NCBI GenBank assembly: GCA_045565285.1
Contig: JBJLFR010000024.1
Span: 21,739-85,738 of the forward strand
DNA length: 64,000 nucleotides
Source: CACIIZ01 sp045565285
GTDB taxonomy: Bacteria > Pseudomonadota > Alphaproteobacteria > Rhodobacterales > Rhodobacteraceae
Direction: 5' to 3'
Part shown: positions 63,657-64,000 of the stretch, one piece after another
Numbering within the stretch: position 1 is the stretch's first letter
Layout: every line of letters starts with the position of its first letter
Program-made: the position numbers and the translations under genes
The notes under the pieces: generated by a model
Database searches by the model: none
What the model was told of the DNA's origin: nothing
What the model saw: only the letters and a program-made list of their open reading frames with translations

Positions 63657-64000
63657 TTATGTTATATTTTTTAAATCTACTAATAGATCCGTTGTGCTCA
63701 TTATTCTACAATAACCACTAAATGCATTTAGGGCATTTTTATGTCTTTCTCTTGTGAGAGTAGTCGAAGCATCACTTACCATTGTCACTAAATATCCTCT
63801 ATCAGCTGCATCTCTGACCGCCATATCAACACATTGATCGGTTACAATTCCAAAAATAATAAGAAATCTAATATCTAAATTTCTTAATACGTAATCAATA
63901 TTAGTTGAGTTGAAAACACCAGAAGATGTTTTTGGTATAACTATTTCATCTGCAGCTGGCCTTATTTCATCAATAACTTCAGCACCTTCAGAGCCCTTTG
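63657..64000 (-). CDS. isochorismatase-family cysteine hydrolase, 5' part beyond window
   Basis: The C-terminal 113 residues of a cysteine hydrolase of the isochorismatase / nicotinamidase / N-carbamoylsarcosine amidase family; the N-terminus with the first catalytic Asp is outside the window. The catalytic cysteine is in GIVTDQCVDMAVRDAADRGY, preceded by the family segment PKTSSGVFNSTNIDYVLRNL. The stop at 63657-63659 is two bases before the ATG of the N-formylglutamate amidohydrolase, so they are one operon. N-carbamoylsarcosine or ureidoacrylate amidohydrolase-type activity fits the neighbours, but is inference. Confidence 0.88.
   Translation of the reverse strand, partial: KGSEGAEVIDEIRPAADEIVIPKTSSGVFNSTNIDYVLRNLDIRFLIIFGIVTDQCVDMAVRDAADRGYLVTMVSDASTTLTRERHKNALNAFSGYCRIMSTTDLLVDLKNIT

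Overview
The window looks like a chromosomal segment of a strongly AT-rich, streamlined alphaproteobacterium, most likely a free-living marine one. The evidence is tight gene packing, short or overlapping gene junctions, many TTG starts, a lon / tRNA-Val / tRNA-Asp / nuoAB neighbourhood typical of Alphaproteobacteria, an MttB-family methyltransferase, BioY and BtuFCD vitamin uptake, and many small-molecule catabolic enzymes. HIMB59/AEGEAN-169-like or related lineages would fit, but this lineage guess is inference. No phage, plasmid, IS transposase or CRISPR array was seen.

Layout. 1-7065 (minus): nuoB (cut by the window edge), nuoA, two saccharopine-pathway genes, tRNA-Asp, tRNA-Val, lon, tgt. 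7112-12501: SufT-like and SufA-like Fe-S factors, tpiA, an MttB-family methyltransferase, guaA and a DUF1772 membrane protein. 12502-16270 is the odd region. It is a gene-poor stretch of small proteins: a 59-aa zinc-ribbon protein, a two-gene operon of unknowns, two orphan small proteins, and twin copies of a 42-aa membrane microprotein. It also holds a probable minus-strand sRNA with two CCUCCC-type hairpin loops and a terminator, a MITE-like inverted repeat, and a decayed second copy of the DUF1772 3' end. The intact and decayed DUF1772 segments bracket the stretch as direct repeats.

16271-30436: a TPR-methyltransferase fusion with near-identical DNA repeats, an iron alcohol dehydrogenase, MmgE/PrpD, an agmatinase-family enzyme, an amidase, a D-serine dehydratase-like PLP enzyme, cytochrome b561, BioY, an EamA permease and an ABC exporter. 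30629-36051: kdsA, an IlvD/Edd-family dehydratase overlapping it, and a BtuFCD-type importer. 36090-41419: a minus-strand run of four oxidoreductases (Ldh family, ALDH, GMC, LeuB-like). 41565-47527: a HalD/BesD-type 2OG oxygenase, a PLP dehydratase, an M20 amidohydrolase, two SDRs and an aminotransferase.

47642-53282 is the four-gene ligase-associated DNA repair module (PdeM, Lhr-like helicase, MBL exonuclease, ATP-dependent ligase), arranged divergently with overlapping 5' ends. 53411-58938: a TPR-2OG oxygenase, an AEC transporter, a gamma-glutamylcyclotransferase, and the last three steps of myo-inositol breakdown (iolC-iolB-iolJ). 58963-61932: acyl-CoA dehydrogenase, enoyl-CoA hydratase and an HMG-CoA lyase broken by one extra G in a G7 run. 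61935-64000: a minus-strand amide-hydrolase cluster (formamidase, N-formylglutamate amidohydrolase, isochorismatase family, cut by the edge).

Taken together the genes describe a heterotroph using amino acids, amides, inositol derivatives and acyl-CoA intermediates, and probably importing biotin and B12. The least explained part is the small-protein/sRNA stretch at 12.5-16.3 kb.
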